A stretch of 56,597 nucleotides of DNA from Pseudomonas sp. GM18 (GCF_000282195.1 NZ_AKJT01000027.1:1-56597); one strand, 5' to 3'. Numbered from the stretch's first letter, positions 43,204-52,495 are shown. Translations and numbers: made by a program. The notes: a model not told the origin generated them from the sequence alone.

Positions 43204-44739
43204 TTAATGATCACTTAATGCATTAATGAATTCTGCTCCGGGCATCGGCCGGCCGAACAGATAACCTTGTAAAAAGTTCACGCCATGGGCGGTCAGATAG
43301 TCACTTTGCTCCTCGGTTTCCACCCCTTCGGCGACGATGCCCAGATCGAGTTTGACCGAGAGTTCGATAATGCTGTCCAGAATGTGCCGGGAGAGGGCGT
43401 CGACACCAATCATGGCGACAAAGCTCTGGTCGATTTTCAGGAAGTCCACATTGAACTGGCGTAAGTAGCCGAGGCTTGAATGGCCGGTGCCGAAGTCGTC
43501 GATGGCGATCATCACACCCAGCGCGCGAAGCTGTTGGAACAACTGCAACGTGATGGCTGTCGGTTCGATGAGTTCGCGCTCGGTCAACTCCAGCACCAGG
43601 TGGACACTGCCCGGTGCGAAAGCGCCGAGGAATTCACGGCAGTCCTCGACCAGCGCCAGGTCCCGGCAATGACTGGCGGTGATGTTGATGCCAATGTGAA
43701 ACGGCCCGTCAAAAGAGGATGAAAGGGGCGCGAGCAGTTCAGCGGTCTGATGCATCAACAAGCGGGTCATCGGCACGATCAGCCCGGAATGTTCGGCAAA
43801 CGGGATGAACAGATCCGGGCGTACCAAACCTTCTTTGGGGTGTTTCCAGCGCATCAAGACTTCGGCGCCGGACCACTGTTTGCTGTTGCCGTGCACCACC
43901 GGCTGAAAATACGGAACGAACTCTGCGGCCTCCAGCGCGCGCTGCATTTCACGGCTGGGCGATGCTGCGCGCTGCTGCAGGACATGCCCGATCGAGCCTG
44001 AGACCACACCGAAGAACATCAGCAGGCTGAACAGCGGCGGGTACTCGCTGCGCATGTAACGCCAGGTTTCACCTTCGGGGAAACCGGCGGCCACCGTAAA
44101 GGCATAACGCGAGGACGTCAGCGTACTTTGTGCCACCGGCAAGGCGGGAAGGGCAATGTCGTGGACTTTGCCGTCGGCGGACAGCCAATGAGGGCCGACT
44201 TGCAGCAGCAATAATGCTTTACGGCCGATCAGGCGCAACACGTTGCTCAAGTGATAACCGTCCAGTGTGGTCAATGCCCCTTGTTTTCCTTCACTGAGTC
44301 GATACACCAACAATGCGGTATTGGGCGTGACGGGATTGCCATTCATGAGCCACAACTTACCTTGGGTGTAGTCGCCGGGATTGACCGCTTCCTGATAGTC
44401 ACCGAACAACGAACTGCAATAGAGGTTGTTGTTCGACACAAGGTTGGTCGAGCGCACAAAGGGCCGGCGGGTGACTTGTTCGCGCAGGGCGAGTTTGACG
44501 TCGTTGCAGTTTTGGCCGGCCAGCGGCAGTAGTTCTTGCGCAGCTTGGGCGGTGTTGTCGAGCATCAGTTCGAATTGGCGGATGGCTTCTTCGGCAGTCA
44601 GTTCAGTGCTTTGCCTGAGCGCACGTTCAGCCTGCAGATAGAGAATGACCAGCCCCAGCAAAACCGGGAGCAATCCGCTCAGAACAGTGACAATGATCCG
44701 GGTACCACGTTTACGGCGGCTTTTGACGTTCAGTGGCAT
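43204..44739 (-). CDS. CSS-motif EAL-domain c-di-GMP phosphodiesterase
   Basis: A 511-residue membrane protein. TM1 is at about 15-35 (IIVTVLSGLLPVLLGLVILY). The periplasmic CSS domain has redox-type Cys in AGQNCNDVK and NNLYCSSLFGDY, TM2 is at about 232-252, and the EAL domain runs from about 265 to 505. Catalytic elements are present: EVLMRWKH (EVL in place of EAL), NITASH, ELTERELI, IDDFGTGHSS, DFLKIDQSF and EGVETEEQ. It should hydrolyse c-di-GMP under control of periplasmic thiol state. The frame is open to 45117, but ATG 44739 is the start. Confidence 0.9.
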   Translation of the reverse strand: MPLNVKSRRKRGTRIIVTVLSGLLPVLLGLVILYLQAERALRQSTELTAEEAIRQFELMLDNTAQAAQELLPLAGQNCNDVKLALREQVTRRPFVRSTNLVSNNNLYCSSLFGDYQEAVNPGDYTQGKLWLMNGNPVTPNTALLVYRLSEGKQGALTTLDGYHLSNVLRLIGRKALLLLQVGPHWLSADGKVHDIALPALPVAQSTLTSSRYAFTVAAGFPEGETWRYMRSEYPPLFSLLMFFGVVSGSIGHVLQQRAASPSREMQRALEAAEFVPYFQPVVHGNSKQWSGAEVLMRWKHPKEGLVRPDLFIPFAEHSGLIVPMTRLLMHQTAELLAPLSSSFDGPFHIGINITASHCRDLALVEDCREFLGAFAPGSVHLVLELTERELIEPTAITLQLFQQLRALGVMIAIDDFGTGHSSLGYLRQFNVDFLKIDQSFVAMIGVDALSRHILDSIIELSVKLDLGIVAEGVETEEQSDYLTAHGVNFLQGYLFGRPMPGAEFINALSDH

Positions 44740-44798
44740 TCGCGAAGCTTCCCCGGAAGAGTTCAGCCATGATAGTTGGCCATTGGCGCTTATGCCCC

Positions 44799-45671
44799 TC
44801 AACGAGCATTCAGGCTCGAAGCCAGTTTGATAAAGGCCAGCGTCGCAGGAGACGACTGACGCTGATCGAGCACCGCCAGACCGACCTGGCGGCTGATGGG
44901 TGGAGACAGCGGTTTTTTCACGTAGCGGCTGTCGTTGTCGTCGGGCAGTGAGCCTTCGGCGACCACGGTCAGGGCGTCGCCACGAGCTACCGTGTCCAGC
45001 GTGCTGAGCAGCTGCGAGCAGCGATACCGAATGTTCGGCTTCAATCGCGCCGCATTGAACAAGCGCGACACCAGCTCCGAAGACCCGGCTTCGGTCAGCA
45101 CAAAAGGGTCGTGGCACAAGTCGCTCAAACTCACGCTGTCGCGACCGGCCAGTGCATGATCGGCAGGCAGCAGCGCGACCATCTGATCTTCGATCAGTGC
45201 AATCGTGTCAAAACGTTCCTGGGGCAACACCACGAAACCAATATCGATACGCCGCTCTTCCAGCCATTGGATCACTTGGCGGTCCGGACCTTCGTCGATG
45301 TGAACCTCAATGCCCGGGTGTGCGGTGCGGTAGTGCTGCAAGATCCTCGGCAGCAGCTTGATCGATGAGGTCGGGCCGAACGAGCCGATACGCAGAGTGC
45401 CGCGTTTCATGCCGCGGGCATCGGCCGCTTCCTGGCGCAAGGTATTGGCCAACCCGAGCATCGCCCGAGCGCGCAGTAATAGCTGCTGACCGATGTCACT
45501 CAACTCGACCTGGGACTGATGCCGGCGCAGCAGTTCGACACCCAACTCCTGCTCCAGCGACTTGAGTGCGTGGGAGACCGCGGATTGGGAAATCTCCAAA
45601 CGATGGGCGGCCGCCGTGAAGCCGCGCAGTTCGGCCACCAGCGAGAAAATCTCGAGTTGAGTGAGGGTCAT
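44799..45671 (-). CDS. LysR-family transcriptional regulator
   Basis: A 290-residue regulator. The DNA-binding domain is at 4-60 (FSLVAELRGFTAAAHRLEIS, then QSAVSHALKSLEQELGVELL) and the effector domain has RIGSFGPTSSIKLLPRILQH. It is divergent from the EamA exporter gene (78 bp between starts), the usual layout when a LysR protein controls an exporter. Its own stop lies 59 bp before the EAL gene start on the same strand. Confidence 0.9.
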   Translation of the reverse strand: MTLTQLEIFSLVAELRGFTAAAHRLEISQSAVSHALKSLEQELGVELLRRHQSQVELSDIGQQLLLRARAMLGLANTLRQEAADARGMKRGTLRIGSFGPTSSIKLLPRILQHYRTAHPGIEVHIDEGPDRQVIQWLEERRIDIGFVVLPQERFDTIALIEDQMVALLPADHALAGRDSVSLSDLCHDPFVLTEAGSSELVSRLFNAARLKPNIRYRCSQLLSTLDTVARGDALTVVAEGSLPDDNDSRYVKKPLSPPISRQVGLAVLDQRQSSPATLAFIKLASSLNAR

Positions 45672-45749
45672 GAGCTTTTACTCATTTTACGATGATCGAT
45701 CATTAGTCGAATGATACGCCACATGCCCGATTTCTGGCGGTGGAGACTT

Positions 45750-46697
45750 ATGACTACGTGTGAACAGACCCTTGCGAACCCTTCGGATGTGCCGGTTTAT
45801 CTGAAACTGGCGGCGGTCACCATGATCTGGGGCGGGACGTTCGTTGCCGGGCGGTTTCTGGCCGACAGCCTCAGTCCGTTATTCGCTGCGAGTCTGCGGT
45901 TCCTGCTGGCGAGCGTGGCGTTGCTGGTGTTCCTGCTGCTGGCACGGGTGCCCTTGGTGCGGCCCAGCCCCAGGCAATGGTTGCAATTGGCGCTGTTGGG
46001 ATTCTTCGGGATTTTCTTCTACAACCTGTGCTTCTTTTACGGGCTGCATTACATCAACGCGTCTCGGGCATCATTGATTGTTGCGTTGAACCCGGCCGTG
46101 ATCGGCCTGGCTTCGTGGCTGCTGTTCAAGGAGCGGCTGAGTCGGGCGAAAGTGGCCGGTATCGCGATCTGCATTGCCGGCGCCAGCCTGGTGATTGTCA
46201 GTCGCAATCCGCAGTTACTGGCCGGCAATGCCGATGCCTGGATTGGCGACTTGTTGATCTTCGGCTGCGTGCTCGGCTGGGGCATTTACTCGCTATTTTC
46301 CAAAGGCCTGAATCAAACACTGGGGCCGGTGCAGACGGTGACGTACTCGATTTTGCTCGGCACGCTGATGCTCTGGGTGACCAGTGCCGTGCGGGGCGAG
46401 TTGAGTGTCGCGGTGCTCACCGGACTTGGCACGCAACAATGGTTGAGCCTGATGTACCTGGGCGTGTTGGGTTCGGCATTGGCCTACATTGGTTATTACG
46501 ATGGCATCCGCAAAATCGGCGCGACGCGCTCGGGCGTGTTTATCGCCTTAAACCCGCTGACTGCTGTTCTTCTCGGCGCGTTGTTGCTGGGTGAGCAGCT
46601 GACACTGGCGATGTGCCTGGGCGGCGGGCTGATCCTGGCGGGGATTTTCCTGTGCAACAAACCGCTTGCGCAGGCCACGAAAAAGGGGATTGTATAA
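45750..46697 (+). CDS. EamA/DMT-family permease
   Basis: A 315-residue integral membrane protein with ten predicted helices in two EamA repeats. It has TMIWGGTFVAGRFLADSLSP at the start and VLGSALAYIGYYDGIRKIGA with LLGALLLGEQLTLAMCLGGG in the second repeat. It probably exports a metabolite or amino acid. GGAG five bases before ATG 45750 fixes the start. It is likely controlled by the divergent LysR gene. Confidence 0.9.
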   Translation: MTTCEQTLANPSDVPVYLKLAAVTMIWGGTFVAGRFLADSLSPLFAASLRFLLASVALLVFLLLARVPLVRPSPRQWLQLALLGFFGIFFYNLCFFYGLHYINASRASLIVALNPAVIGLASWLLFKERLSRAKVAGIAICIAGASLVIVSRNPQLLAGNADAWIGDLLIFGCVLGWGIYSLFSKGLNQTLGPVQTVTYSILLGTLMLWVTSAVRGELSVAVLTGLGTQQWLSLMYLGVLGSALAYIGYYDGIRKIGATRSGVFIALNPLTAVLLGALLLGEQLTLAMCLGGGLILAGIFLCNKPLAQATKKGIV

Positions 46698-46945
46698 GAA
46701 GGCGGACAAACTGATTTACGCTGTGTAGAATCCGGTTACGCATATAAGAATAATCGTCTTCTGGCAGCAGAAGCCTCGCCCGCAAGAGCCTTGGGTCGAC
46801 AATGAAGATATTTGGGTTTCAATTGATCTACGGTGACTTCCTCGCCCGCAGCGTGCGGGGCATCTCCTGCGCACCACCCGCCGTTCTCAGCATTGCTAGC
46901 AACTAACGATCCGTTAATTGACAAGAAAATGATGAGGCGCCAACC

Positions 46946-48022
46946 ATGGCAGATTTATACGAAAACCCAATGGGCCTGATGGGCTTTGAGTTCATCGAAT
47001 TCGCATCGCCGACCCCGAACACCCTGGAGCCGATCTTCGAGATCATGGGCTTCACCAAGGTCGCGACCCACCGCTCCAAAGACGTGCACCTGTATCGCCA
47101 GGGCTCGATCAACCTGATCCTCAACAACGAACCCCACAGCGTGGCCTCGTACTTCGCGGCCGAGCACGGCCCGTCGGTGTGCGGCATGGCGTTCCGCGTC
47201 AAGGATTCGCAAAAAGCCTACAAGCGCGCTCTGGAACTCGGCGCCCAGCCGATCCACATTGAAACCGGCCCGATGGAACTGCACCTGCCGGCGATCAAAG
47301 GCATCGGCGGCGCGCCGTTGTACCTGATCGACCGTTTTGGCGAAGGCAGCTCGATCTACGACATCGACTTCGTGTTCATCGAAGGCGTTGACCGCAACCC
47401 GGTCGGGGCTGGTCTGAAGATCATCGATCACCTGACCCACAACGTGTATCGCGGTCGCATGGCCTACTGGGCCAACTTCTACGAGAAGCTGTTCAACTTC
47501 CGCGAAATCCGTTACTTCGACATCAAAGGCGAATACACCGGCCTGACATCCAAAGCGATGACCGCACCGGACGGCATGATCCGCATCCCGTTGAACGAAG
47601 AGTCGTCCAAGGGCGCCGGGCAGATCGAAGAGTTCCTGATGCAGTTCAACGGCGAGGGCATCCAGCATGTGGCGTTCCTCACCGATAACCTGATCGACAC
47701 CTGGGACCGCCTGAAAAAAATCGGCATGCGCTTCATGACGCCGCCGCCGGACACCTACTACGAAATGCTCGAAGGCCGTTTGCCGAACCACGGCGAGCCG
47801 GTCGATCAACTGCAAGCGCGGGGTATCTTGCTGGACGGTTCGTCCGAGCCGGGCGACAAGCGTCTACTGCTGCAGATTTTCTCGGAAACCCTGATGGGGC
47901 CGGTGTTCTTCGAGTTCATCCAGCGTAAAGGCGACGACGGTTTCGGCGAAGGCAACTTCAAGGCGCTGTTCGAATCCATCGAGCGTGACCAGGTTCGTCG
48001 CGGTGTGCTCTCTACCGATTAA
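46946..48022 (+). CDS. hppD: 4-Hydroxyphenylpyruvate dioxygenase
   Basis: A 358-residue Fe(II) enzyme turning 4-hydroxyphenylpyruvate into homogentisate in tyrosine catabolism. Two vicinal-oxygen-chelate domains are present, and the iron ligands are visible as His in IIDHLTHNV, His in [10 protein letters not shown] and Glu in FFEFIQRKG. The sequence is close to the well-studied P. fluorescens HPPD. The 248 bp upstream hold no gene I can support. A strong terminator follows. Confidence 0.96.
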   Translation: MADLYENPMGLMGFEFIEFASPTPNTLEPIFEIMGFTKVATHRSKDVHLYRQGSINLILNNEPHSVASYFAAEHGPSVCGMAFRVKDSQKAYKRALELGAQPIHIETGPMELHLPAIKGIGGAPLYLIDRFGEGSSIYDIDFVFIEGVDRNPVGAGLKIIDHLTHNVYRGRMAYWANFYEKLFNFREIRYFDIKGEYTGLTSKAMTAPDGMIRIPLNEESSKGAGQIEEFLMQFNGEGIQHVAFLTDNLIDTWDRLKKIGMRFMTPPPDTYYEMLEGRLPNHGEPVDQLQARGILLDGSSEPGDKRLLLQIFSETLMGPVFFEFIQRKGDDGFGEGNFKALFESIERDQVRRGVLSTD

Positions 48023-48036
48023 GCCGTTCCTGATGT

Positions 48037-48077
48037 GAAAAAGCCCGGTCAGCAGCAATGCTGGCCGGGCTTTTTTT
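48037..48077 (+). terminator. Intrinsic terminator of hppD
   Basis: AAGCCCGGTCAGCA pairs with TGCTGGCCGGGCTT around GCAA with one mismatch, followed by seven T residues. The A run on the left makes it usable for the convergent rarD gene too. Confidence 0.9.
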
Positions 48078-48088
48078 GAATCATGCAA

Positions 48089-48976
48089 TTACATAGGCCG
48101 GCGTCGTTGCCGGACCAGATGCTTGAACCCCTCAAACACCAACACCACCACCGCCAGCCAGATCGGAATGTAGGTCAGCCATTCGCCGGCCTTGATGCTT
48201 TCCCCCAACAGCAACGCAACGCCCAGCAACAGCACGGGCTCGACGTAACTCAACAACCCGAACAGGCTGAACGGCAGCAGCCGGCTGGCAATGATGTAGA
48301 CCACCAGCGCCGAAGCGCTGATCACCCCGAGCAGCGGAATCAACAGCGACAGCCATGGATGTTGATCGAACACGCCAAAACCTTGTTCACCTCCCTGCAC
48401 GAACCAGAACGCCACCGGCAGCATCAACGCCATGTCCAGCCAGAGCCCGCCAAGGTTGTCCGTTGCCAGGCGTTTGCGCAGGATGAAATAGATCGGATAG
48501 CCGATCACCACCAGCAGGGTCGCCCAGGAAAAACCGCCGACCTGATACAACTCGTTGAGCACGCCGAGGCTGGCGAAGAACACGGCTATTTTCTGCAGGT
48601 AGGAAAGGCGCTCGCCATAGACGATTCGCCCGGTCAGGACCATGGACAGCGGCAACAGGAAATACCCCAGCGACACGTCAAGGCTATAGCCGTTGAGTGG
48701 CGCCCACATGAACAACCAGAGTTGCAGGCCCAGCAGCACTGCCGAGCCGATCAGGGCGATGAGCAACTTCGGCTTAGCGGCCAGCCGCCGAAAAATCTCG
48801 ACCACGCGTTTCCATTCACCGGACACCACCATGAACACAGTCATGCATGGCGCGGTCAGCAGCATCCGCCAACCGAAGATTTCCACGCCGCTCAAGGGGG
48901 AGAGCAGTGAGGTGTAGTAATACATGACGGCAAACAGCATCGAAGCTGTGACCGATAGAGCGATACCTTTAGACAA
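48089..48976 (-). CDS. rarD: RarD-type EamA permease
   Basis: A 295-residue ten-helix transporter. MSKGIALSVTASMLFAVMYY, WRMLLTAPCMTVFMV, GYFLLPLSMVLTGRIVYGER and LSYVEPVLLLGVALLLGESI are typical of RarD, described as a chloramphenicol-sensitivity/EamA protein. The real substrate is unknown. It ends 67 bp from hppD, convergent, sharing the hairpin between them. Confidence 0.9.
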   Translation of the reverse strand: MSKGIALSVTASMLFAVMYYYTSLLSPLSGVEIFGWRMLLTAPCMTVFMVVSGEWKRVVEIFRRLAAKPKLLIALIGSAVLLGLQLWLFMWAPLNGYSLDVSLGYFLLPLSMVLTGRIVYGERLSYLQKIAVFFASLGVLNELYQVGGFSWATLLVVIGYPIYFILRKRLATDNLGGLWLDMALMLPVAFWFVQGGEQGFGVFDQHPWLSLLIPLLGVISASALVVYIIASRLLPFSLFGLLSYVEPVLLLGVALLLGESIKAGEWLTYIPIWLAVVVLVFEGFKHLVRQRRRPM

Positions 48977-49079
48977 ACTGTCCTCGCGGGTTGAAGGTCA
49001 AACGGGGCGCGCAGGATACGTGGTTTTTGTGCTGAATATTGGCCGGGTGATCAATATTTACAACATGGCTGACCCCATG

Positions 49080-49156
49080 CAGGCGCTGCCGCAGGCTGCG
49101 ATCTTTTGATCTTGCCCTTCAACAATCAAAAGATCGCAGCCTTCGGCAGCTCCTAC
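49080..49156. repeat. REPIN of the GGCTGCGATCTTTTGATC family
   Basis: AGGCGCTGCCGCAGGCTGCG followed by ATCTTTTGATC is mirrored by GATCGCAGCCTTCGGCAGCT and CCTAC at the right side. It is a distinct family from the repeats at 1-85, 6588-6691 and 41126-41237. Confidence 0.8.
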
Positions 49157-49180
49157 ACGACCGGGATGCCCAGATGAATC

Positions 49181-50194
49181 TCAAGCCGTGCGCGGTTTGC
49201 GTCCCGAGACAAAATGGCTCACATCATTGAACCCCGGTGTCGACGCGTGCCCCGGTGTCACCAGCGAATCGATAAAGGCTTCATCTTCCGCTGTGATTTT
49301 CACTGCCTGCGCCTTGGTGTATCCGTCCCACTGTTCTTCGGTGCGCGGGCCGACGATGGCCGAGGTGACGGCGCTGTTGTTCAGCACCCAGGCGATGGCG
49401 AACTCGACGATGCCCACGCCACGGTCCCGGGTGTATTGCTGGATCTGCTGGGCAATGCGCAAAGACTCAACCCGCCATTCGGTTTCCAGGATGCGTTTGT
49501 CCTGGCGACCGGCGCGGCTGTTGGCGTCCGGTGTCACGTCCGGCGCGTACTTGCCGCTGAGCACACCGCGCGCCAGCGGACTGTAAGGCACTACGCCGAG
49601 GCCATAGTTTTGCGCGGCGGTGATCTGCTCGGTTTCCGCCTGACGGTTGACGATGTTGTACAGCGGCTGGCTGATCACCGGCCTGTCGACGCCCAGTTGG
49701 TCGGCGATGCGGATGACTTCGACGATACGCCAGCCCCGGTAGTTCGACAGGCCCCAGTAGCGGATCTTGCCTTGGCGGATCAGATCGCCGATGGCCGAAA
49801 TCGTGACTTCCAGCGGCGTGTTGTGGTCTTCGCGGTGCAGGTAATAGATGTCCAGATAATCGGTGCCCAACCGCGTCAGGCTGGCGTCGATGCCATTGAA
49901 CAGGTGCTTGCGGCTCAGGCCGCTGCGGTTCGGCACACCGTCCACCGGGCCGAAACCGACTTTGGTAGCCAGCACCCATTCCTGGCGGCGACTGGCGATC
50001 GCTTCGCCGACGATCTCTTCGGAGCGACCGTTGGTGTACACGTCCGCGGTGTCGATGAAGTTAATGCCCTGGTCCCAGGCCTTGCCGATGATCCGCAGGG
50101 AATCTTCGGGGCTGGTCTGTTCGCCGAACATCATGGTGCCCAATGTGAGGGTCGACACCTGTAAACCCGAATGACCCAGCGTGCGATAGCTCAT
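49181..50194 (-). CDS. Aldo/keto reductase
   Basis: A 337-residue NADPH-dependent carbonyl reductase of the YajO/Tas-like group. The catalytic tetrad is visible: Asp and Tyr in FIDTADVYTNGRSEE, Lys in WVLATKVGFG and His in DIYYLHREDHN. The SNYRGW and IVGPRTEEQW segments line the cofactor site. AAGGATTTCATC precedes the ATG. It is next to a LysR gene on the same strand that starts upstream of it. Confidence 0.92.
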   Translation of the reverse strand: MSYRTLGHSGLQVSTLTLGTMMFGEQTSPEDSLRIIGKAWDQGINFIDTADVYTNGRSEEIVGEAIASRRQEWVLATKVGFGPVDGVPNRSGLSRKHLFNGIDASLTRLGTDYLDIYYLHREDHNTPLEVTISAIGDLIRQGKIRYWGLSNYRGWRIVEVIRIADQLGVDRPVISQPLYNIVNRQAETEQITAAQNYGLGVVPYSPLARGVLSGKYAPDVTPDANSRAGRQDKRILETEWRVESLRIAQQIQQYTRDRGVGIVEFAIAWVLNNSAVTSAIVGPRTEEQWDGYTKAQAVKITAEDEAFIDSLVTPGHASTPGFNDVSHFVSGRKPRTA

Positions 50195-50263
50195 GATGAA
50201 ATCCTTTTACCGGTGAGAAAGCTTCAATCAAATACCAAGAACCGCAGCGCGGAGCAATCTGAA

Positions 50264-51163
50264 TTATCGACGCAGTGCCTCACAACGTTCCTGCAAAAAT
50301 GCTTGCAGCACCTTGACCCGCTCCGACACCTGCACCCGATGCGGGCACAGCAAATTGAAGGGCACACTTTCCCCTTGCCAGTCATCGAACAGCGTCACCA
50401 GGCGCCCGGCCCGCACATCGGCGGCGACATCGAGCCAGGCTTTGTAGGCGATGCCATGCCCGGCCAGCGCCCAGCGGCGGGCGACTTCGCCGTCATCGCT
50501 CAGATAGTCGCCACGCACATCGACCTCCAGCACCTCATCGCCACGGCTGAAACGCCATTGGTTGTAGGGCCGGCCATCGCGCAGGTAGAGCAGGGCGCTG
50601 TGTTCGCTCAGTTCCGCCGGGGTTAGCGGCACGCCGCACCGGGCCAGATACTCGGGGCTGGCACAGGCCACGCGGCGATGCTGCGGCAGGATCGGCAACG
50701 CCACCAGCGTCGAGTCACTCGGCACGCCAAAACGCAGGGCCACATCGACCGTCTCGCGGAACAGATCGGCATGCCGGTCGTTGAGCAGCAATTGCAGTTG
50801 GATATGCGGGTGCGCGCGTTTGAAATCATCCAGCCACGGCAACAGCAAATTACGCCCGAAGTCCGACGGCGCCGCCAATTGCAGCACGCCGCTCAAGCCT
50901 TGGGTCTGTTGCTTGAGCGCTTGCTCACCTTCGGCCAGCGCGGCGAGCGCCAGTCGCACACTTTCCAGATAACGCCGGCCTTCTTCGGTCAGGCGCATGC
51001 TTCGCGTGGAACGGGCCAGCAAGCGAATGCCGAGGCGGGTTTCCAGGCGTTTGAGCGCGATGCTGGCCGCCGCCGGGGTCAGCTCCAGGGCGCGGGCGGC
51101 AGCGGAAATGCTGCCGGAGTCAGCGGTGCGGACGAAGATCTCCAGGTCGAGAATCGAGCTCAT
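50264..51163 (-). CDS. LysR-family transcriptional regulator
   Basis: A 299-residue regulator of the type common beside oxidoreductases. The helix-turn-helix is at 4-60 (FVRTADSGSISAAARALELT, then SIALKRLETRLGIRLLARST) and the effector domain follows, with GVLQLAAPSDFGRNLLLPWL. It is divergent from the VOC gene and upstream of the aldo/keto reductase on its own strand. Either could be its target. Confidence 0.9.
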   Translation of the reverse strand: MSSILDLEIFVRTADSGSISAAARALELTPAAASIALKRLETRLGIRLLARSTRSMRLTEEGRRYLESVRLALAALAEGEQALKQQTQGLSGVLQLAAPSDFGRNLLLPWLDDFKRAHPHIQLQLLLNDRHADLFRETVDVALRFGVPSDSTLVALPILPQHRRVACASPEYLARCGVPLTPAELSEHSALLYLRDGRPYNQWRFSRGDEVLEVDVRGDYLSDDGEVARRWALAGHGIAYKAWLDVAADVRAGRLVTLFDDWQGESVPFNLLCPHRVQVSERVKVLQAFLQERCEALRR

Positions 51164-51276
51164 TGGTAAAAATCCTTTAAAGATCCTTCTTTAATACCGG
51201 GATTTTTTCGTGATTGGCAAGCGTGGATACTCTAATCAATGAACCTCGAATCAATGAACAACCGCAGGAGACGACC

Positions 51277-51651
51277 ATGACGTGGACCTTCGATCATCTG
51301 GCATTCAACACCGCCGCCGGCCAGACGCTGCAAGACACCTTCCAGGCCGTGCTGGGATTGGCGCCGGGACGTCGCCCGCCATTCCCGTTCCCCGGACGCT
51401 GGTTGTATCAGGATGCGCAGGCGCTGGTGCATGTGATCGAACAGCCGACGTTCGATGAGACGGCGTTGAGCCACATTGCCTTTCGCACTGACGAAGATGC
51501 CTCCACGGTGTTGCAGCGGGTTCAGGCTAGCGGTTTGCCGTATCAGGTGGCGCAGGTGCCGGAGGACGGGATCTGGCAGATTTTTGTGCAGATGCCAGGT
51601 GGGCTGGTGATTGAGCTGGATGCCAAAGCAGGAAATCTGGAGAGCGTTTAA
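51277..51651 (+). CDS. VOC-family (glyoxalase-like) protein
   Basis: A 124-residue single vicinal-oxygen-chelate domain: FDHLAFNTAAGQTLQDTFQA, ALVHVIEQPTFDETALSHIA and IFVQMPGGLVIELDAKAG. Candidate metal ligands are the two His and the final Glu. Substrate unknown. AGGAG seven bases before ATG 51277 fixes the start. It is divergent from the LysR gene and lies upstream of the structured leader region. Confidence 0.85.
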   Translation: MTWTFDHLAFNTAAGQTLQDTFQAVLGLAPGRRPPFPFPGRWLYQDAQALVHVIEQPTFDETALSHIAFRTDEDASTVLQRVQASGLPYQVAQVPEDGIWQIFVQMPGGLVIELDAKAGNLESV

Positions 51652-51739
51652 CGGCGATGTTTAAAAGACATTTCCAGATACTCACTCAGGCTACATATTC
51701 TTGCGCCACTGCCTACGACTGCGCCAGAATCCGCCGGCT

Positions 51740-51997
51740 AGTGCGCCTTTGCACCGGGTTGTATCGTTTCCTTGTCGCTGAAAAACAGCGATCGGGTTTG
51801 GTAGCCCGTATATGCAAGGTGCATAAGCATCATGATTTGCAGCGTTTGTTCGACTCTGCTTTATGGTGGTCATGCACAGGGCGCTTTCGGGCGCGCCGGT
51901 CTCCTTGCATCCCGGTCTACCAACCTGCGCATGGCCGCCACCCTACGTTTGGTAGCGAGGGTGATGGCTCCTTTTTACGATGCAAGGAGTTTCATCC
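51740..51997 (+). promoter_or_regulatory. Structured leader with mutually exclusive helices before the DUF6124-like gene (candidate translational switch)
   Basis: Segment A1 (51795-51819) has GGTTTGGTAG then ATGCAAGG. Segment B (51901-51925) has CTCCTTGCAT then CTACCAACC. Segment A2 (51947-51989) has GTTTGGTAG then ATGCAAGGAG, the last containing the Shine-Dalgarno of the next gene. B can pair with A1 (8 bp plus about 9 bp) or with A2 (10 bp plus about 7 bp), not both. Local hairpins TCGCTG/CAGCGA (51775-51791) and CACCCT/AGGGTG (51939-51963) add structure. The rest of the 346-bp gap from 51652 shows no supportable gene. Confidence 0.6.
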
Positions 51998-52357
51998 ATG
52001 TTCAAACCAACGCCAAATCCGCCGGAAAGCGACGACGTTTCCCCCTACGAATCCCTCGATTCAAAAAAACTCCACGAAGCCGCCGACCGCGCCCTCGATC
52101 ACTACCTCAAACCGCCCACCCCCAAAGACACCAGGCGCAAACCCAGCACCATTTACCATGTCGGTACGAAAGTCGATAACGAAACCCTGCTGGTCAACGC
52201 CTGTGAATCCCTGGCGTCAGCGAGCGTGATGCTCAGTGAGTTCGCCGGGTTGGTGGACATGCCGCATCGCAACATGATGTTGGGGATTCAATCGGTGGTC
52301 ATGCTCGGTGAGCTGGCCGTCAACCGGGTGCTGGATAACCTCGATCCACAAGGCTAG
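51998..52357 (+). CDS. DUF6124/DUF3077-like small protein
   Basis: A 119-residue soluble protein. A disordered, Pro/Ser-rich N-terminus (MFKPTPNPPESDDVSPYESL) and a basic linker (TPKDTRRKPSTIYHV) lead to a helical C-terminal half (ETLLVNACESLASASVMLSE, then MLGIQSVVMLGELAVNRVLD). I associate this layout with a small Pseudomonas-restricted family that occurs in several copies per genome; the family name is from memory. Its Shine-Dalgarno AAGGAG (51984-51989) can be sequestered by the leader. Confidence 0.75.
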   Translation: MFKPTPNPPESDDVSPYESLDSKKLHEAADRALDHYLKPPTPKDTRRKPSTIYHVGTKVDNETLLVNACESLASASVMLSEFAGLVDMPHRNMMLGIQSVVMLGELAVNRVLDNLDPQG

Positions 52358-52363
52358 CGAGGA

Positions 52364-52495
52364 TTGATCGTTCCCACGCTCTGCGTGGGAATGCCTCAAG
52401 GGACGCTCCGCGTTCCAGCTCGCGAAAGGGACGCAGAGCGTCCCGGGCTGCATTCCCACGCAGAGCGTGGGAACGATCAAGCGTGGGAACGATCA
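52364..52495. repeat. Palindromic repeat with TTGATCGTTCCCACGC ends, copy 2
   Basis: The left end TTGATCGTTCCCACGCTCTG and right end CAGAGCGTGGGAACGATCAA (to 52480) are inverted, and the inner CGCTCCGCG / GACGCAGAGCGTC blocks also match copy 1 at 41126-41237. The terminal GCGTGGGAACGATCA is duplicated once more at 52481-52495. It lies between the DUF6124-like gene and the end of the MFS gene. Confidence 0.8.

Noticed and set aside
44740..45117. 126-codon N-terminal extension of the EAL protein
   Set aside because: It overlaps the LysR gene, is Arg/Ser rich and lacks a domain; ATG 44739 precedes a normal TM1.
46736..46924. 62-codon minus-strand frame upstream of hppD
   Set aside because: No ribosome site or recognised domain, and it would occupy the hppD promoter region.
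51657..52229. 190-codon frame across the leader and the DUF6124-like gene, and a minus-strand 60-codon frame at 51691-51873
   Set aside because: No recognisable fold or ribosome site; the repeated complementary words explain conservation better as RNA structure. A short peptide from either strand cannot be fully excluded.
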